A stretch of 64,000 nt of DNA from Galaxea fascicularis (lineage: Eukaryota; Cnidaria; Anthozoa; Scleractinia; Euphylliidae): NCBI GenBank assembly GCA_948470475.1, contig OX419337.1, forward strand, positions 35,534,470 through 35,598,469, in the 5' to 3' direction. The position numbers and the translations under genes are program-made. Below are positions 41,987-52,160 of this stretch, piece after piece. Positions within the stretch are counted from its first letter, which is position 1; each line of letters starts with the position of its first letter. The notes under the pieces were generated by a model. The model searched no databases. It saw only the letters and a program-made list of their open reading frames with translations, and was not told the origin of the DNA.

Positions 41987-43016
41987 ATCTCTAGTTTTAA
42001 CGCGGACAGATCGCTACCCTATAGGGATTCATATACAAATGCACATGCCCCAGCGCCTACGGGTTCACCTACAAATGGGGTTTAATTCGATTGTATCAAA
42101 GGTATTCTCCAAAACCATTCTCTTTCAGTTAAATCCGCATCGTCTCATGCTGTGCGCTCTCTGCGGCACGATCCACCTCTGCGTCGTTTGCCATGCGAAC
42201 ACATGCACCGGATCCTGAGCGTAAGTTTTTTTTTTTCTTGTTTTTAGATTCCCGGCCACATTTTGACGTGCGTGGTCGATCCGTGGAGCCACGTCGCGTG
42301 CATGTGCTTCACGGAAGACGGATGGTGGGGCCTGACCCGTAAGTTTTTTTTTTCAGATCCCCGCGCACATCCTCACATGCAAATTCATCATCGAATGGCC
42401 CGACTTCCATCAAACGTGCATATGTTCGTACGCGTACACTGGACGTGCATATGCGTGAGTCTTTTTTTCCTGTTTTTTCAGATCCCCGGTCACGCATTGA
42501 CTTGTGAATTCGGTATCTTCGGTATCCACCGAACGTGCATGTGCGAGCATTAGTAAGTCTTTCCTCTGGTTCTTTTCAGATCCCCGGTCACGTATTGACG
42601 TGCAGGATCAAACACATTTGGCCTCACCGATACAAGTGCACGTGTCGCCATTTCGGTCGCACACCATCAAACGTGCATGCGTTCGCATGATTCCAAACGC
42701 CCCCGCCGCCGAGTAAGTCTTTTTTTTCCCGCGTTTTTCTTTTTTTCAGATAGATCTCACTTACGGTAAATTGGCTTTCAAAATCTCAGGTGTCACATGG
42801 TGCCCATTTTACCGCAACTGCACATGTCATTTCAGATTGTTTCGGCGCCACTTTCGCCAAAACAAGTAAGTGCTAATCAATTTTTCCTTTTTTTCCCAGC
42901 GATTAGCAGTACCCATTCTGCGTGAAGCCTTCCCGGTGGACAAAGCGTTTCACCTCCTCCTCCCCCTTCTTCACAGCCCACGATAATGGATTGACACCTT
43001 CCCCTCTTCTCTGCAG
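41987..43016 (+). other. Array of micro-exon-like Cys/His modules (right TIR)
   Basis: Modules of roughly 71-133 nt (41987-42101, 42129-42220, 42248-42338, 42357-42454, 42482-42552, 42580-42712, 42750-42865) are separated by intervals starting GTAAGT, GTGAGT or GTATTC and ending T-rich plus AG. Interval lengths are 27, 27, 18, 27, 27, 37 and 34 nt. Four modules open in the same phase with I-P-[GA]-H-x-L-T-C. These four fit H-x3-C-x(6-9)-H-x(2,3)-C-x-C; the preceding module has CxxC pairs and the following one a CxC end. Stops in the shared phase fall at or near the donor in several modules, so simple joining in order does not keep one frame. I read this as a duplicated-exon gene with very short introns; no transcript evidence is available. 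Confidence 0.55.
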
Positions 43017-43019
43017 CCG

Positions 43020-43253
43020 ATGATGACAGCCAAAAGGAAATTACCCCACATCGCCACCTCCTCCCTGGTCGTATGCATGCTGTTCCCCTATTGTACCGTG
43101 ATGGACCATACCGCCTATTTTCCACAACCCCTGAGAGACTTGGTTCCCTCTCGAGCCACCATCCCCAATTTGATCAACTTCATGTCCAACATGCAAGCGG
43201 CCAACCACCCACACACCGGAGGCAGAAGGAGGCGAAGGAGGCGCACACGTTGA
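43020..43253 (+). CDS. TIR-encoded 77-residue basic-tailed protein or last exon (right copy)
   Basis: Right-repeat copy, transcribed outward. It begins with two methionines directly after an acceptor-like TTCTCTGCAG at 43016. It has a hydrophobic Cys-containing stretch, a middle rich in N, P and M, and an Arg-rich tail following TGG. It is preserved intact in both TIRs, but near identity of the repeats means this is weak evidence of selection. It is either an independent small gene or the 3' exon of the micro-exon series upstream. Confidence 0.45.
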   Translation: MMTAKRKLPHIATSSLVVCMLFPYCTVMDHTAYFPQPLRDLVPSRATIPNLINFMSNMQAANHPHTGGRRRRRRRTR

Positions 43254-43414
43254 ACATTTGATTTTCTTTCTTTTTTTCATTGTTGTCAGACGTGGCGGTT
43301 TTTTGTTCCTGCTGTCGTCCTTGTTTTTTTTCCGCCACTTTTCTTTTTTCGTGAAAAAAAAATCAAGGAGCTGCTGTTATTAAAAACCCGTTTGCCATTT
43401 ATTCTTGTGTGTGT

Positions 43415-43500
43415 CTTCTCATTTGCATTTATGCTAATGACATCATTTGCATATATGCTAATTTTTTCATTTATGCTAATTTTTTTAATTTATGCAAAAA
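43415..43500. promoter_or_regulatory. Octamer-like repeats near right tip
   Basis: Mirror copy of the cluster at 25445-25530: ATTTGCAT twice and ATGCTAAT three times, 155-240 bp from the element end. It could be a host-factor site for terminal replication or for transcription of the TIR gene, or simply AT-rich sequence drift. Confidence 0.5.
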
Positions 43501-43655
43501 AGGTCACGTGGTACACAGGGTCGCGCTAGGGCGGCTGGTACGTCCAAAATGGCCGTATAGGGAAATTCGTATCGAATTGAACGCAGCGGCAAACGCAGTC
43601 TCTTTTTTCCCCTACTGATTTCATTGCTTGCCGTAATGTAACGTATAATACTACT

Positions 43656-43661
43656 TAAATA
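43656..43661. repeat. Right target-site duplication TAAATA
   Basis: Exact copy of 25284-25289, immediately after the element's last base. Confidence 0.93.
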
Positions 43662-43829
43662 AGGTACGATTCAACAATGCCTTGGTCTTCGTTGTTTTAG
43701 AATGCTTTGATACCTCTCACGGTCTTACGATACGATTTGTTGTTTTAATTTATTGAAAACCGAATATGAACTACTATTTTTGACTATTTTTATGACTATT
43801 TTTATGTGCTATTTCATCAGATTTGAACG

Positions 43830-45560
43830 AAGTACCACCACATCCTAATGTGGAATGCATGTGCGAAAGTATTACGATCATTTGAGTTATTGACTGAACG
43901 TGATACTAGTGCGATCATAAAGAAATGCACCAAAAAATCATGCAAGTTAGACCCAATGCCAACCCAACTGGTTGTCGACTGTCTTGACCAGTTGCCACCT
44001 GTTATAACTACCATCGTTAATTGCTCACTATCCGGGACAAGGTGTTTTCCCTGAAGCGTGGAAGGACGCGCTCGTCAAGCCTCTTCTCAAGAAACCTGGT
44101 CTTGGTCCTGCTTATAAGAATTTGAGGCCCGTAAGCAATCTGCAGTTTCTATCAAAAGTAACAGAGAAAGCAGTTTTTGACCAATTACATTGTCATCTGG
44201 CTGAGAATGATTTGTATCCCCTACTACAATCCGCATACAGAAAGCAACACAGCACTGAAACGGCAATTCTAAAAGTTGTAAATGACATCAAACGAAGGAA
44301 AAACGGAATTCTTAGTAATTGGGACTCGACAACAACTAGACAAAGTATCCCTTGATGAAATGACAATTGGACATACTAAAGTTAAAACAACTACTTCAGC
44401 GAGGAGCCTTGGAGTATGGTTTGATCGTAACATGCAATTCCACACCAATATAACGAAAATGTGCGCTGTGGGATATTTCTATCTATACAACATAAGGAGA
44501 ATAAGGAAGCATCTCACATATGAGTCAACTCGTGTACTGACACAGGCAACGGTAATAGCCCGATTGGATTACTGCAACAGTCTTCTTTATGGATGCTCTG
44601 ATGGTCAAATTAAAATACTTCAGCGTTTGCAAAATATGGCTGCGAGACTTATATGTAACTCTACACGTTTTTGTTCGTATCACGCCGTCGCTTTTCAAGT
44701 TGCACTGGCTACCAGTCAAACTCAGAATTAAATACAAAATTTTATTGGTGACTTCAGTACAAGGCAATACATGGGCTATCACCTGTTTACATACAAAGTC
44801 TAGTTCAAGTCAAAAAGAAATCACGATACAATCTCCGATCTAATGATAAACTATTATTGGCTCCACCAACTTTTAAATCAAATTAAATTTAAATCAAATT
44901 AAATTTAAATCAATGGATTACTGCAACAGTCTTCTTTATGGATGCTCTGATGGTCAAATTAAAATACTTCAGCGTTTGCAAAATATGGCTGCGAGACTTA
45001 TATGTAACTCTACACGTTTTTGTTCGTATCACGCCGTCGCTTTTCAAGTTGCACTGGCTACCAGTCAAACTCAGAATTAAATACAAAATTTTATTGGTGA
45101 CTTCAGTACAAGGCAATACATGGGCTATCACCTGTTTACATACAAAGTCTAATTCAAGTCAAAAAGAAATCACGATACAATCTCCGATCTAATGATAAAC
45201 TATTATTGGCTCCACCAACTTTTAAATCAAACAAGACAACAGGAGATAGAGCTTTTCAAGTGGCTGCACCCTCTGAATGGAACAAACTTCCAAAATCACT
45301 CAGATTAGAGAACGATTTAAAATCTTTTAAAACAAAACTTAAGACATTTAAGGCTTATTATTAATTCAACTCATTAACTCATTAACTTCTTACCACTGTA
45401 AATATTATCATAATCATGATTAGTTATAATTTAAATATTGTAAATAATGTTATTGTTAATTTTAAGCGCCTGAGATAATCTATTTATGGATCATGCGCTA
45501 TATAAGTAATTTATTATTATTATTATTATCATTATTATTATTATTATTATTATTATTGGG
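43830..45560 (+). pseudogene. Decayed CR1/L2-like non-LTR retrotransposon
   Basis: Pieces in order: FPEAWKDALVKPLLKK and NLRPVSNLQFLSK (RT region) at about 44050-44160, AYRKQHSTETAILKVVND to about 44285, then an abrupt jump to the late RT/connection region (TEFLVIG ... SLGVWFD ... RLDYCNSLLYG ... AARLICN) at 44300-44680. A frameshift precedes LHWLPVKLRIKYK, and the coding remnant ends with GDRAFQVAAPSEWNKLP at about 45250. The central RT, including the catalytic YxDD block, is missing. The 3' tail GCGCTATATAAG plus (ATT)n is typical of the group. The element is 5'-truncated, internally deleted and frameshifted. Confidence 0.8.
44566..45232. repeat. 349-bp tandem duplication inside the LINE
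   Basis: The segment 44566-44880 recurs at 44915-45230 with about one base change, joined by AT-rich copies of AATTAAATTTAAATC. Its near identity indicates an event much more recent than the LINE decay. Confidence 0.85.
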
Positions 45561-48216
45561 GTCTTTTTTGAGAGCAATCTGGCTTCGAAGGTTCATGTCT
45601 TTGGTAGGGTCTGAAAAAAACTGAATTCTGTCTTAAACGGGATAGGGAAATTAGAGATTTGCGCCTTAAACAGGTGCGAGTAACAAGAACACCACACAAA
45701 TTAATACCTTTGGTAAGCTGAAAGCCACTCATTGTGCACTATGGCCACATGGTAGCGGGCATTACCTCTTAAATCTACCAAATAAAGTTTGAGCCAGAGC
45801 ATTAACAATGAAAATGTGAAGCTTGTGGGATGTTGCTTCGAGTGAGCTATGCCATGCTGATGAGGTCTAAAAAGGCCGAAGCAGCTGTCCACGGCCGCTA
45901 ATGCTCGGGCTCAAACTTTACTTGGTAGCGATGGCCATAGTGCGCAATGACTGGAATGGCTTTCAGCTTACCTAAACTCATTAATTTGTTGTTAAGCAAG
46001 AGAGAGAGAGACAATGCCATCATTGTACCTGAAATGATTCGAGTCTCGGAGGATCTGTAAGTACTTGTTAACGGATTTTTTCCAACAGGCAACAGTTAAA
46101 TCGTTTTCAATACAGAAAGTATCCTCAAAAACCTACTCTACTGGGGTTTTACTAATAACGGGCCTGCAGCCCAGCGACCACGGCCCTCGGCACACGGCTC
46201 CCGCCATGGTCCGCACGCTGCAGCCTGCGACCCAGGGTTGGGGATGCTCTCGAAAATTTGGTTTTAGCAACGGAGTTGATAATTTAAATTGACCAACGTA
46301 CCGGGATTCTAAAAGCTGACGTTCCAAGCGTTAGCCCTTCGTCAGAGCGAATCAGAGGGAATTGTTTAAATGAAAAGCCTTGAATGCGCGAGAAATAGTT
46401 TCAGCGTGAGAGAGTAAGATTGCATTCGTTTGCATGAGTATCAATGCGTGAGACTTCAGAGCTCTGTTGTTAACTTTGTCGAGACAGGATGAGGCACCTC
46501 ATCCTCTCTTGACTTTGTTTATTATTCGCCCGGTTTTGTCTGATCATAGACTTCACTGAGACTTTATCAGGGATTCAACATGATTGATAAAAGACGTAGT
46601 TTGAACCATTAGTGTAGAAGAGTAATTTCTGACGTTTGAATAAATTAGTCGGAAATAATTATTCTGACGGCACGATTGAGAGGTTCGCGGGTTGTTATGG
46701 GATGTATTGGAATATTTAGGCTTTGCGCGGGAGATTTGGGTCATTCTAGGTCAGTCAGTCATCGCGTTCGCTCGCTTTTCTTTTTCTTTTGTAATTTTTG
46801 TATGAGTGAGTTTATCTTGTAATGTATTTGTTGTATATTGATTAGTCGTACCCTTTCCTCTGGGTCTTGTGCTGCTGCATTAGATGAGGAATACGTTTCC
46901 ACATATTTTTTGGCCACATCTAAAGGGTGGTTTTTTAGTGGTTTTTCGTATCTGGCGTAGCACTGTTTCTATTTTCCAGAAACAACAGTTGTAACTTCTA
47001 AAGGTCTGTCTCAGGATACATTGTACATCTGATGACTGACTGACGCATCCTCAATAAACTTACACATTGAATGTCTCGTGTTAGTGTAGTCAGAATCTAG
47101 TTGTTTGATCTATTTTGCCGCTAATTCCCTGATGACGTCTGTGTTGTCAGACAAAACCAGCCGGATAATAAAGTATTAACAAAGTTGACAAGATCCGTTG
47201 CTGTGTGCTACCCACTAGTTTTTAGAAAAAAAAAATGCAAACGAAAATATTAAAAAAATTGAACAAAATGTCTAAGTTCCACGATTCGTACTTCAAAACA
47301 AACAAAATCCGTCAAATCCATGTTGAAATATTGAAGGAGTTCGTGATCCACTGAGCTTTTGAATTCCGCCAATCCGTGAAATGTATCCTCAAAATCCGAA
47401 ACTGAACCGAGTAACTTTTTTAGCCAAATCCGTCGATCCGCGAACCAAGTATTCACCCCCGTCATTTTGACATCAGGGTAACACGTTTAAAGTGCAAGCA
47501 GAAACTATCAGGAGCTTTCCAAGGGGCTGTCACAATTTTTTTGCTTGACCATCTATACACGGCATTCTTGTAAAGGAGGTTTATTAATTTCCTGGGGGTG
47601 GGGATAATTTATACATATTTAAATATTTTAGCTTTTTATTACAAGGAATTTGATACTCTTAGATAGATTTGACTGAGCTTGTAGTGTTGTCATACCTGAC
47701 GAATACACCACATCTAAATAAAGTTATTACTTACTTCCTCACTTACTCACGCTTCGCGCCTTCGCCCTCAACGTCTTGCGCTTCGCGTTCGGCTAAGTAA
47801 ACGCCGGGTAAGAACGCGCATACTGTTTGGAACAACTCCAGGCATGTTAACTCCAGAAAACAGAGGCTGTGCTTGTAAGGATCCCATCCAATGCAGTAAT
47901 ACGTGTCTCGCGTGTATCCGTGTGGAGTACATGAACTTAGTTATTCAGTTTACGGCTGCTGGGCCGATATATGCAGGGTCAGGAATATCGCCCAGAGCTA
48001 GCTTTACGCGCCTGTCCTCAATTTATCTTTGAATGAAACGTTAACCGCCGTTGTTTGAGCTTCGACTGCTCTTTAAGATTGAGCTTCACCATCTCGTTTT
48101 CCAGGGCCTGCATTTGCTGTTCAACAGCAGCTTAACGCCCGTATGACGTTAGTTGGTGCAAAGGTACTGGAGAAGAGGATGGAGTTTGCTGGACATTACC
48201 TTCGCCGCCCCGGCAG
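45561..48216. other. Intergenic; fold-back and dispersed repeat, no gene
   Basis: A fold-back (45705-45990) and a repeat-like block at 46240-46360 (containing AAAGCTGACGTTCCAAGCGT and CCCTTCGTCAGAGCGA, which I recall as widespread in coral sequence) are the only structures I can name. The rest is AT-rich with short open frames. Confidence 0.4.
45705..45990. repeat. Imperfect fold-back element
   Basis: The left arm has GGTAAGCTGAAAGCCA, CACTATGGCCA and AAGTTTGAGCC; the right arm repeats all three in inverse order and complement, with about 110-nt arms and mismatches. Probably a MITE. Confidence 0.6.
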
Positions 48217-48500
48217 ACCTTGCAGCAAGTCCTCTCAAACTTTTGGAATAACTCAGTTTTCGATATGGTTGCAGACGTGCCGCATTCTTTCAAAAGAAAA
48301 CTATTTAGCAATGGAAACCGCCTTAGGCCTGAAGCCAGCAGACAACTCTAACTTCAGAATCCAAATAAATTTTTGTTGCCTAATGGCGAAGCACTCTATC
48401 TGGATATGCCGTTCAAAAGAACGGCATCCGACTCAAAACAACTTCTCGTTTTTCCTGAAACATATTCACCGAATGAAAATAAGACACCGCCAAGTAATTT
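48217..48500 (+). pseudogene. L1/Tx1-like LINE 3' fragment 1
   Basis: The translation contains WLQTCRILSKENYLAMETAL, LGLKPADNS, RIQINF and IWICRSKERHP, which align in order with the fragment at 51772-52060. It is the tail of a reverse transcriptase zf-RVT region, frameshifted and lacking upstream domains. Confidence 0.6.
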
Positions 48501-49067
48501 ATGGAAATTACTTATCGTTATTGCTGTGTACCACTTTGTAAGCAAAAAGGATCGACAGGTCCGAATGGCGAGAAAGTTGGATTTTTTACCATACCTACCG
48601 ATAAGTACTTGAAGGAGCAATGGCTGCACGCTATCCGAGGAGACCCGGGAAAACATTTTTCGATTACAGATTCTACAACAGTTTGCTCTCTACATTTTAC
48701 GAAAGAACACCTGAAAAAAAATTGGGTATAAGGCGACTGAATTACGTCGATGGAGCAGTTCCATCAGTTTTTGCGTGGAAAAGGAGCTCATCGAGAAAGA
48801 GACCGGCGCCTAAAGTCAGGATTCCTCTCTCGAGTCTAAAGAAGAGTAAAACCCGAACATCCCTGAACATGAGTGCAACTGAAAGTTCATCGTCAAAAAC
48901 GTTAGGTATGGATGTAAATAATGCCAGGAGAAATTCGGATTGTTCGGAAGAAAATGAATCAAGACTAACAACCAGCGAGACTGGTGTGGCATCACCCATT
49001 CGGAATAACAGTTTGTCCTACGAAAATCTTCAGAGAAAGGTGGCTGAAATACTGAGAGCATTTACTT
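48501..49067 (+). pseudogene. THAP-domain gene with a frameshift
   Basis: Residues 1-70 show a THAP zinc finger: CCVPLC at the start, FFTIP, a QWLHAIR tryptophan, then CSLHF for the final Cys-His pair. The frame closes at 48731 just after a run of eight A. The continuation (AVPSVFAWKR, the THAP AVP tail, then a Ser/Lys-rich region) is in the neighbouring frame to 49067. One homopolymer indel would explain the break, so this is either a pseudogene or a sequencing error. A coiled-coil-like remnant continues past 49067 with stops. THAP proteins bind DNA and are often transposase-related; the flanking LINE and Harbinger remnants suggest a mobile context. Confidence 0.7.
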
Positions 49068-49569
49068 GAAGAGAGCTGAACGAGCAACGCTAAACTAGAA
49101 GCTGAAGTGGAAAGAGTAAGGGCTCATACATTCAAACCTTCAGACAACTGCAAAAAAAAAAAAACAGAATGTTAACATTAGGCAATTTTATTTTAGATGA
49201 AGACATTGCATTTTACACAGGATTTCCTTCACATTAAGTTTTCATGGCAACATTTACATGTAAGTTCTTAAATCTGGGAAATAATGGTCAAAACATTCGG
49301 TATTGGCGTTCTGTTCCCATGTGTCATATTACTGTTCCACACAGACTCCCGACTGAACCACAACGCTTTAATTACTCTAAGTCCTGAGTGTACATTTTGT
49401 TTGAAAACTCTCGGCGGCCACGACAATCTCGTACCTCGAGTCTTCGTTCCTTACTGCGCATGCTGGCTTGACGAAACGAGCGACTCTCGGCAGAGACGTT
49501 CGAGGGGCGGTTTTGATTGGTTGTTCAGAAACAATGCAAATGTCCGGAACTAAATACGGACACTCTCTT

Positions 49570-50580
49570 GGCTGAGGTCGCACTAGAGACAAGTCTTTAA
49601 AATGTCTGAAGATAGCGCGGACAATTTTGTCTCAGAACTTGTGCGAGACAATTGAAATGTTGTCATTTGAGGTCGCACTATAGACACAATCATCAGAGAC
49701 GTGAACTTAAGTAAACATAAGACCTGTCAGTACAAGAGCACTCACGCATGTATATTATTTCCCGCTCATTTCGCGCTCAACGATCCGTCGCAATGAATCC
49801 GCGCCAGCTCGCTCTATTCCTTGGTTTTTATTTCTATGTTCTTAACGTGAATGCAGCTAATGATGCTCAAAGGATCATTCTCCTTGCTTCCCTCGTACAA
49901 ATACGGGCGCTTCAAGCCCAAATTCTTTTGTGGAACCAACGACGACGAAGAAGACGTCGAGGACGCCGCGTGCCTTGTTTTGGGTCTTGCCACGACCACA
50001 GCAGTCGTGATTTGACATTCATTATTTTGATGCCACAATTCCTGGAGAATATTTTAGGCGACAGCTCCGGTAAAACAGGAATACGTTTTCGCTGCTGTTG
50101 AATATTCTTCGCCCGCGCCTAACAAGGCAAAATACGCACAATTTGTTGATGCTTTGATTCCGCCTCCAGAATAACTGCCCTGGCCTATATCGGTCTTGCG
50201 CCTCGTTTAGGTAAGTTTGGTCCTGATCGATGTTAAAATAAAAGGGATAACTGGGATTCATGATTATGTGACTGTGAAGAAACACTGCACTACAAAGTTC
50301 GCGAGGAAAAGTGAAATGTGGACCAAAGAAAACTCAAGTTTTACAGAATTGACTGACAGGTTTATCACAAGAAAAACAATTTTTGTTTGTTGTTCGCAAA
50401 AAGTCTTGCTCCGAGGTAGGACGACGGCGCCTTTGAAGATTTGTCTCCGTGGACAAGTTTTTGTCCGCGTCGAGACAAGTAGGTCGCACTTGCCGTGGCC
50501 AACTGATGACAGAATTTTGACGTATTTTTTGGTTATCTAAACAAACTTGTCTCAGTTTTGTCTCTAGTGCGACCCCAGCC
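49570..50580 (+). mobile_element. Harbinger-like element with broken transposase
   Basis: Ends are inverted: GGCTGAGGTCGCACTAGAGA at 49570 and its near-complement ending at 50580. Inside, a plus-strand frame from about 49793 has a leucine-rich start and a seven-arginine run. After frameshifts it shows LLLNILRPRLTRQNT and FVDALIPPPE pieces typical of the N-terminal part of Harbinger transposases. The catalytic DDE part is absent, so it cannot mobilise itself. The target duplication is not clear (CTT left, TTA right). It interrupts a helicase-like frame on the other strand. Confidence 0.6.
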
Positions 50581-50885
50581 TTAGTCACCTGGTCCCTTAT
50601 TAGAGCATTTAGAGGTGGTACAACCAATACAATCGAGTTAGTTTCTGTCGGTCTGAAGCCAGATTCCACGAAATCTGCGAAGGGTGCCATAAGTTGATAA
50701 ACTAACGACTTGCCAAAACCGGTTGGCAGCATGGCCAGGGCATCCTTTTTCTCCACAATAACAGTCTTTAGGATCTGCATTTGTTCCTCTTTGAGCGTTA
50801 CATTTTCTCTTCCGATTACTTGTAAACCGAAATTTACACCTTGTTCTTCAGAGTCCAACGACAAGGAAGTCGGCGAACTCACCAT
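50581..50885 (-). pseudogene. RecQ-like helicase N-terminal fragment
   Basis: About 100 residues. LKEEQMQILKTVI (Q-motif-like), then helicase motif I ALAMLPTGFGKSLVYQL and motif Ia VVPPLNALIRDQV. The frame runs into the inverted end of the Harbinger-like element at 50580, so everything after motif Ia is lost. RecQ-like fragments of this kind are numerous in coral genomes in my recollection. The start is ATG 50885. Function is unlikely given the truncation. Confidence 0.7.
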
Positions 50886-51010
50886 GTTTATTGCAGACTG
50901 ACCAAAGCTACAGGCATGCGCAATTCAACCGGAAGTCCGGTATTTTCGGACTTCAAATGGGATCTTTCCAGGGTCGTGCGGTAGGTACTTTAAGTAAGGT
51001 GAATTTCTGG

Positions 51011-51433
51011 CCATTGCCTGATTTCATACCGTGAAGGACTAAGTACGAGTCTGTAAATTATGGGATTAGCAACTATTGATCCACATAGTCAGAAAGAGCA
51101 CACCGAGATTCACAAAATCCCCAAGTTTAGTGTTAATCGGGCTAGTTTTGACTGAGATACAGGCATTTAAAAACGTAAAAAATTACAAAGAAATGTATGG
51201 AAATCCGGACAAAAGTCCGGATTTGTCCGGATTTCCATACCATGCATACATTTCTTTGTAATTTTTTACGTTTTTAAATGCCTGTATCTCAGTCAAGACT
51301 AGCCTGATTAACACTAAACTTGGGGATTTTGTGAATCTCGGTGTGCTCTTTCTGACTATGTGGATCAATAGTTGCTAATCCCATAATTTACAGACTCGTA
51401 CCTAGTCCTTCACGGTATGAAATCAGGCAATGG
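51011..51433. repeat. Large fold-back, ~205-nt arms
   Basis: CCATTGCCTGATTTCATACC at the left is complemented at the right end (51433). The arms pair almost completely around a short centre carrying the repeats AAGTCCGGATT and TTGTCCGGATT near 51215-51235. No coding content; a fold-back transposon or a recent palindromic duplication. Confidence 0.85.
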
Positions 51434-51457
51434 GCTTCCCCTTTAGAATTTTACGGA

Positions 51458-52160
51458 ATGATCTCAGCAATTAAGTGTCTACGTAGACAGATAGAGGAAA
51501 CACAGGATGGCTATGAAAGCTTTCATTTAAAATCCTTAGAAACGCCAAAACCATCAAGACTCGTTTGTAAAAGGCTTGTGTCTAATAAAAGCGAACAACC
51601 AAAACTAAGCCAGGAAAAATGGCACAAAGAAATAAATATTGTACCAGACAAAAGTATCACCTGGAAAGCAGCTTATGAATTGGCTTTTAAATGTGCAAAA
51701 AACTCCAAGCTTATAGTTTTTAATTTCAAATTCTTACATCGGCGATTAGCGACCAACACCTTTCTCAAAAATTGGGACTAGTGGACGATGAGGTCTGTAA
51801 TTTTTGTCAGAGCGAGAGAGAAAGCCTTTACCACTTATTCTGGGAATGTGACAAAACAAAGATATTTTGGGAAAGCATTTTCTCTTGGTTGCAGGCTTTC
51901 AAAATTGTTTCTAAAGAGGATAATCTGCAAGTTGAAGTTGCTTTGGGTCTAAGGCCAGACAACTCGAAACACAAACTGCAGATCAATTTCATTCTTCTAT
52001 AAGTAAATACTTCATATGGTTGTGTAAGTCTAACCAACGCATCCCACGCGTGGATGAATTCTTACAATTTGTGAAGTTTAATCGCTTAATAGAGAAAAAA
52101 GATCCACAATCCTCCCGAAAATGGGAGCCTTTTTCCCCCTTTTTGAAAAACTGAATAGGT
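51458..52160 (+). pseudogene. L1/Tx1-like LINE 3' fragment 2 (zf-RVT)
   Basis: The first piece (to about 51780) ends VFNFKFLHRRLATNTFL. After a frame shift the second has CNFCQSERESLYHLFWECDK, a reverse transcriptase zinc-binding (zf-RVT) C-x2-C-x7-H-x4-C pattern, followed by IFWESIFSWLQ. A further shift gives YFIWLCKSNQRIPRVDEFL and a 3' tail. The RT core is missing, so this is a truncated LINE end. Confidence 0.7.

Larger units (their letters stand above)
25290..43655. mobile_element. Complete Polinton/Maverick-type element, PolB not found
   Basis: The 18,366-bp element starts AGTAGTATTATACG, ends with its complement, and is flanked by a 6-bp duplication (TAAATA). It has TIRs of about 3.57 kb and a GC-rich, minus-strand core. 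The core encodes major capsid protein, minor-capsid candidates, A32-like ATPase, adenain-like protease, PLA2, and an integrase with a chromodomain. Gene content, ends and duplication size match Polintons, which are regarded as integrated virus-like elements. Two oddities: no family-B DNA polymerase is found, and the TIRs make up nearly 40% of the length. The capsid, protease, ATPase and integrase frames are all intact, so virion formation is conceivable; replication would need a polymerase from elsewhere. Confidence 0.93.
40092..43655. repeat. Right terminal inverted repeat (~3.57 kb)
   Basis: Mirror image of the left repeat; for the outer part, coordinates sum to 68,945. Its outward direction is the plus strand, so the small-exon gene region reads toward the right chromosome flank. 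Near identity of the two repeats implies recent insertion or ongoing homogenisation. Confidence 0.95.

Noticed and set aside
42263..42553. Unspliced 96-codon protein reading through the 18- and 27-nt intervals
   Set aside because: It reads through T-rich GT-AG intervals as Phe-runs and changes phase relative to the repeated IPGH modules; the module pattern is better explained by exons, although it cannot be excluded without transcripts.
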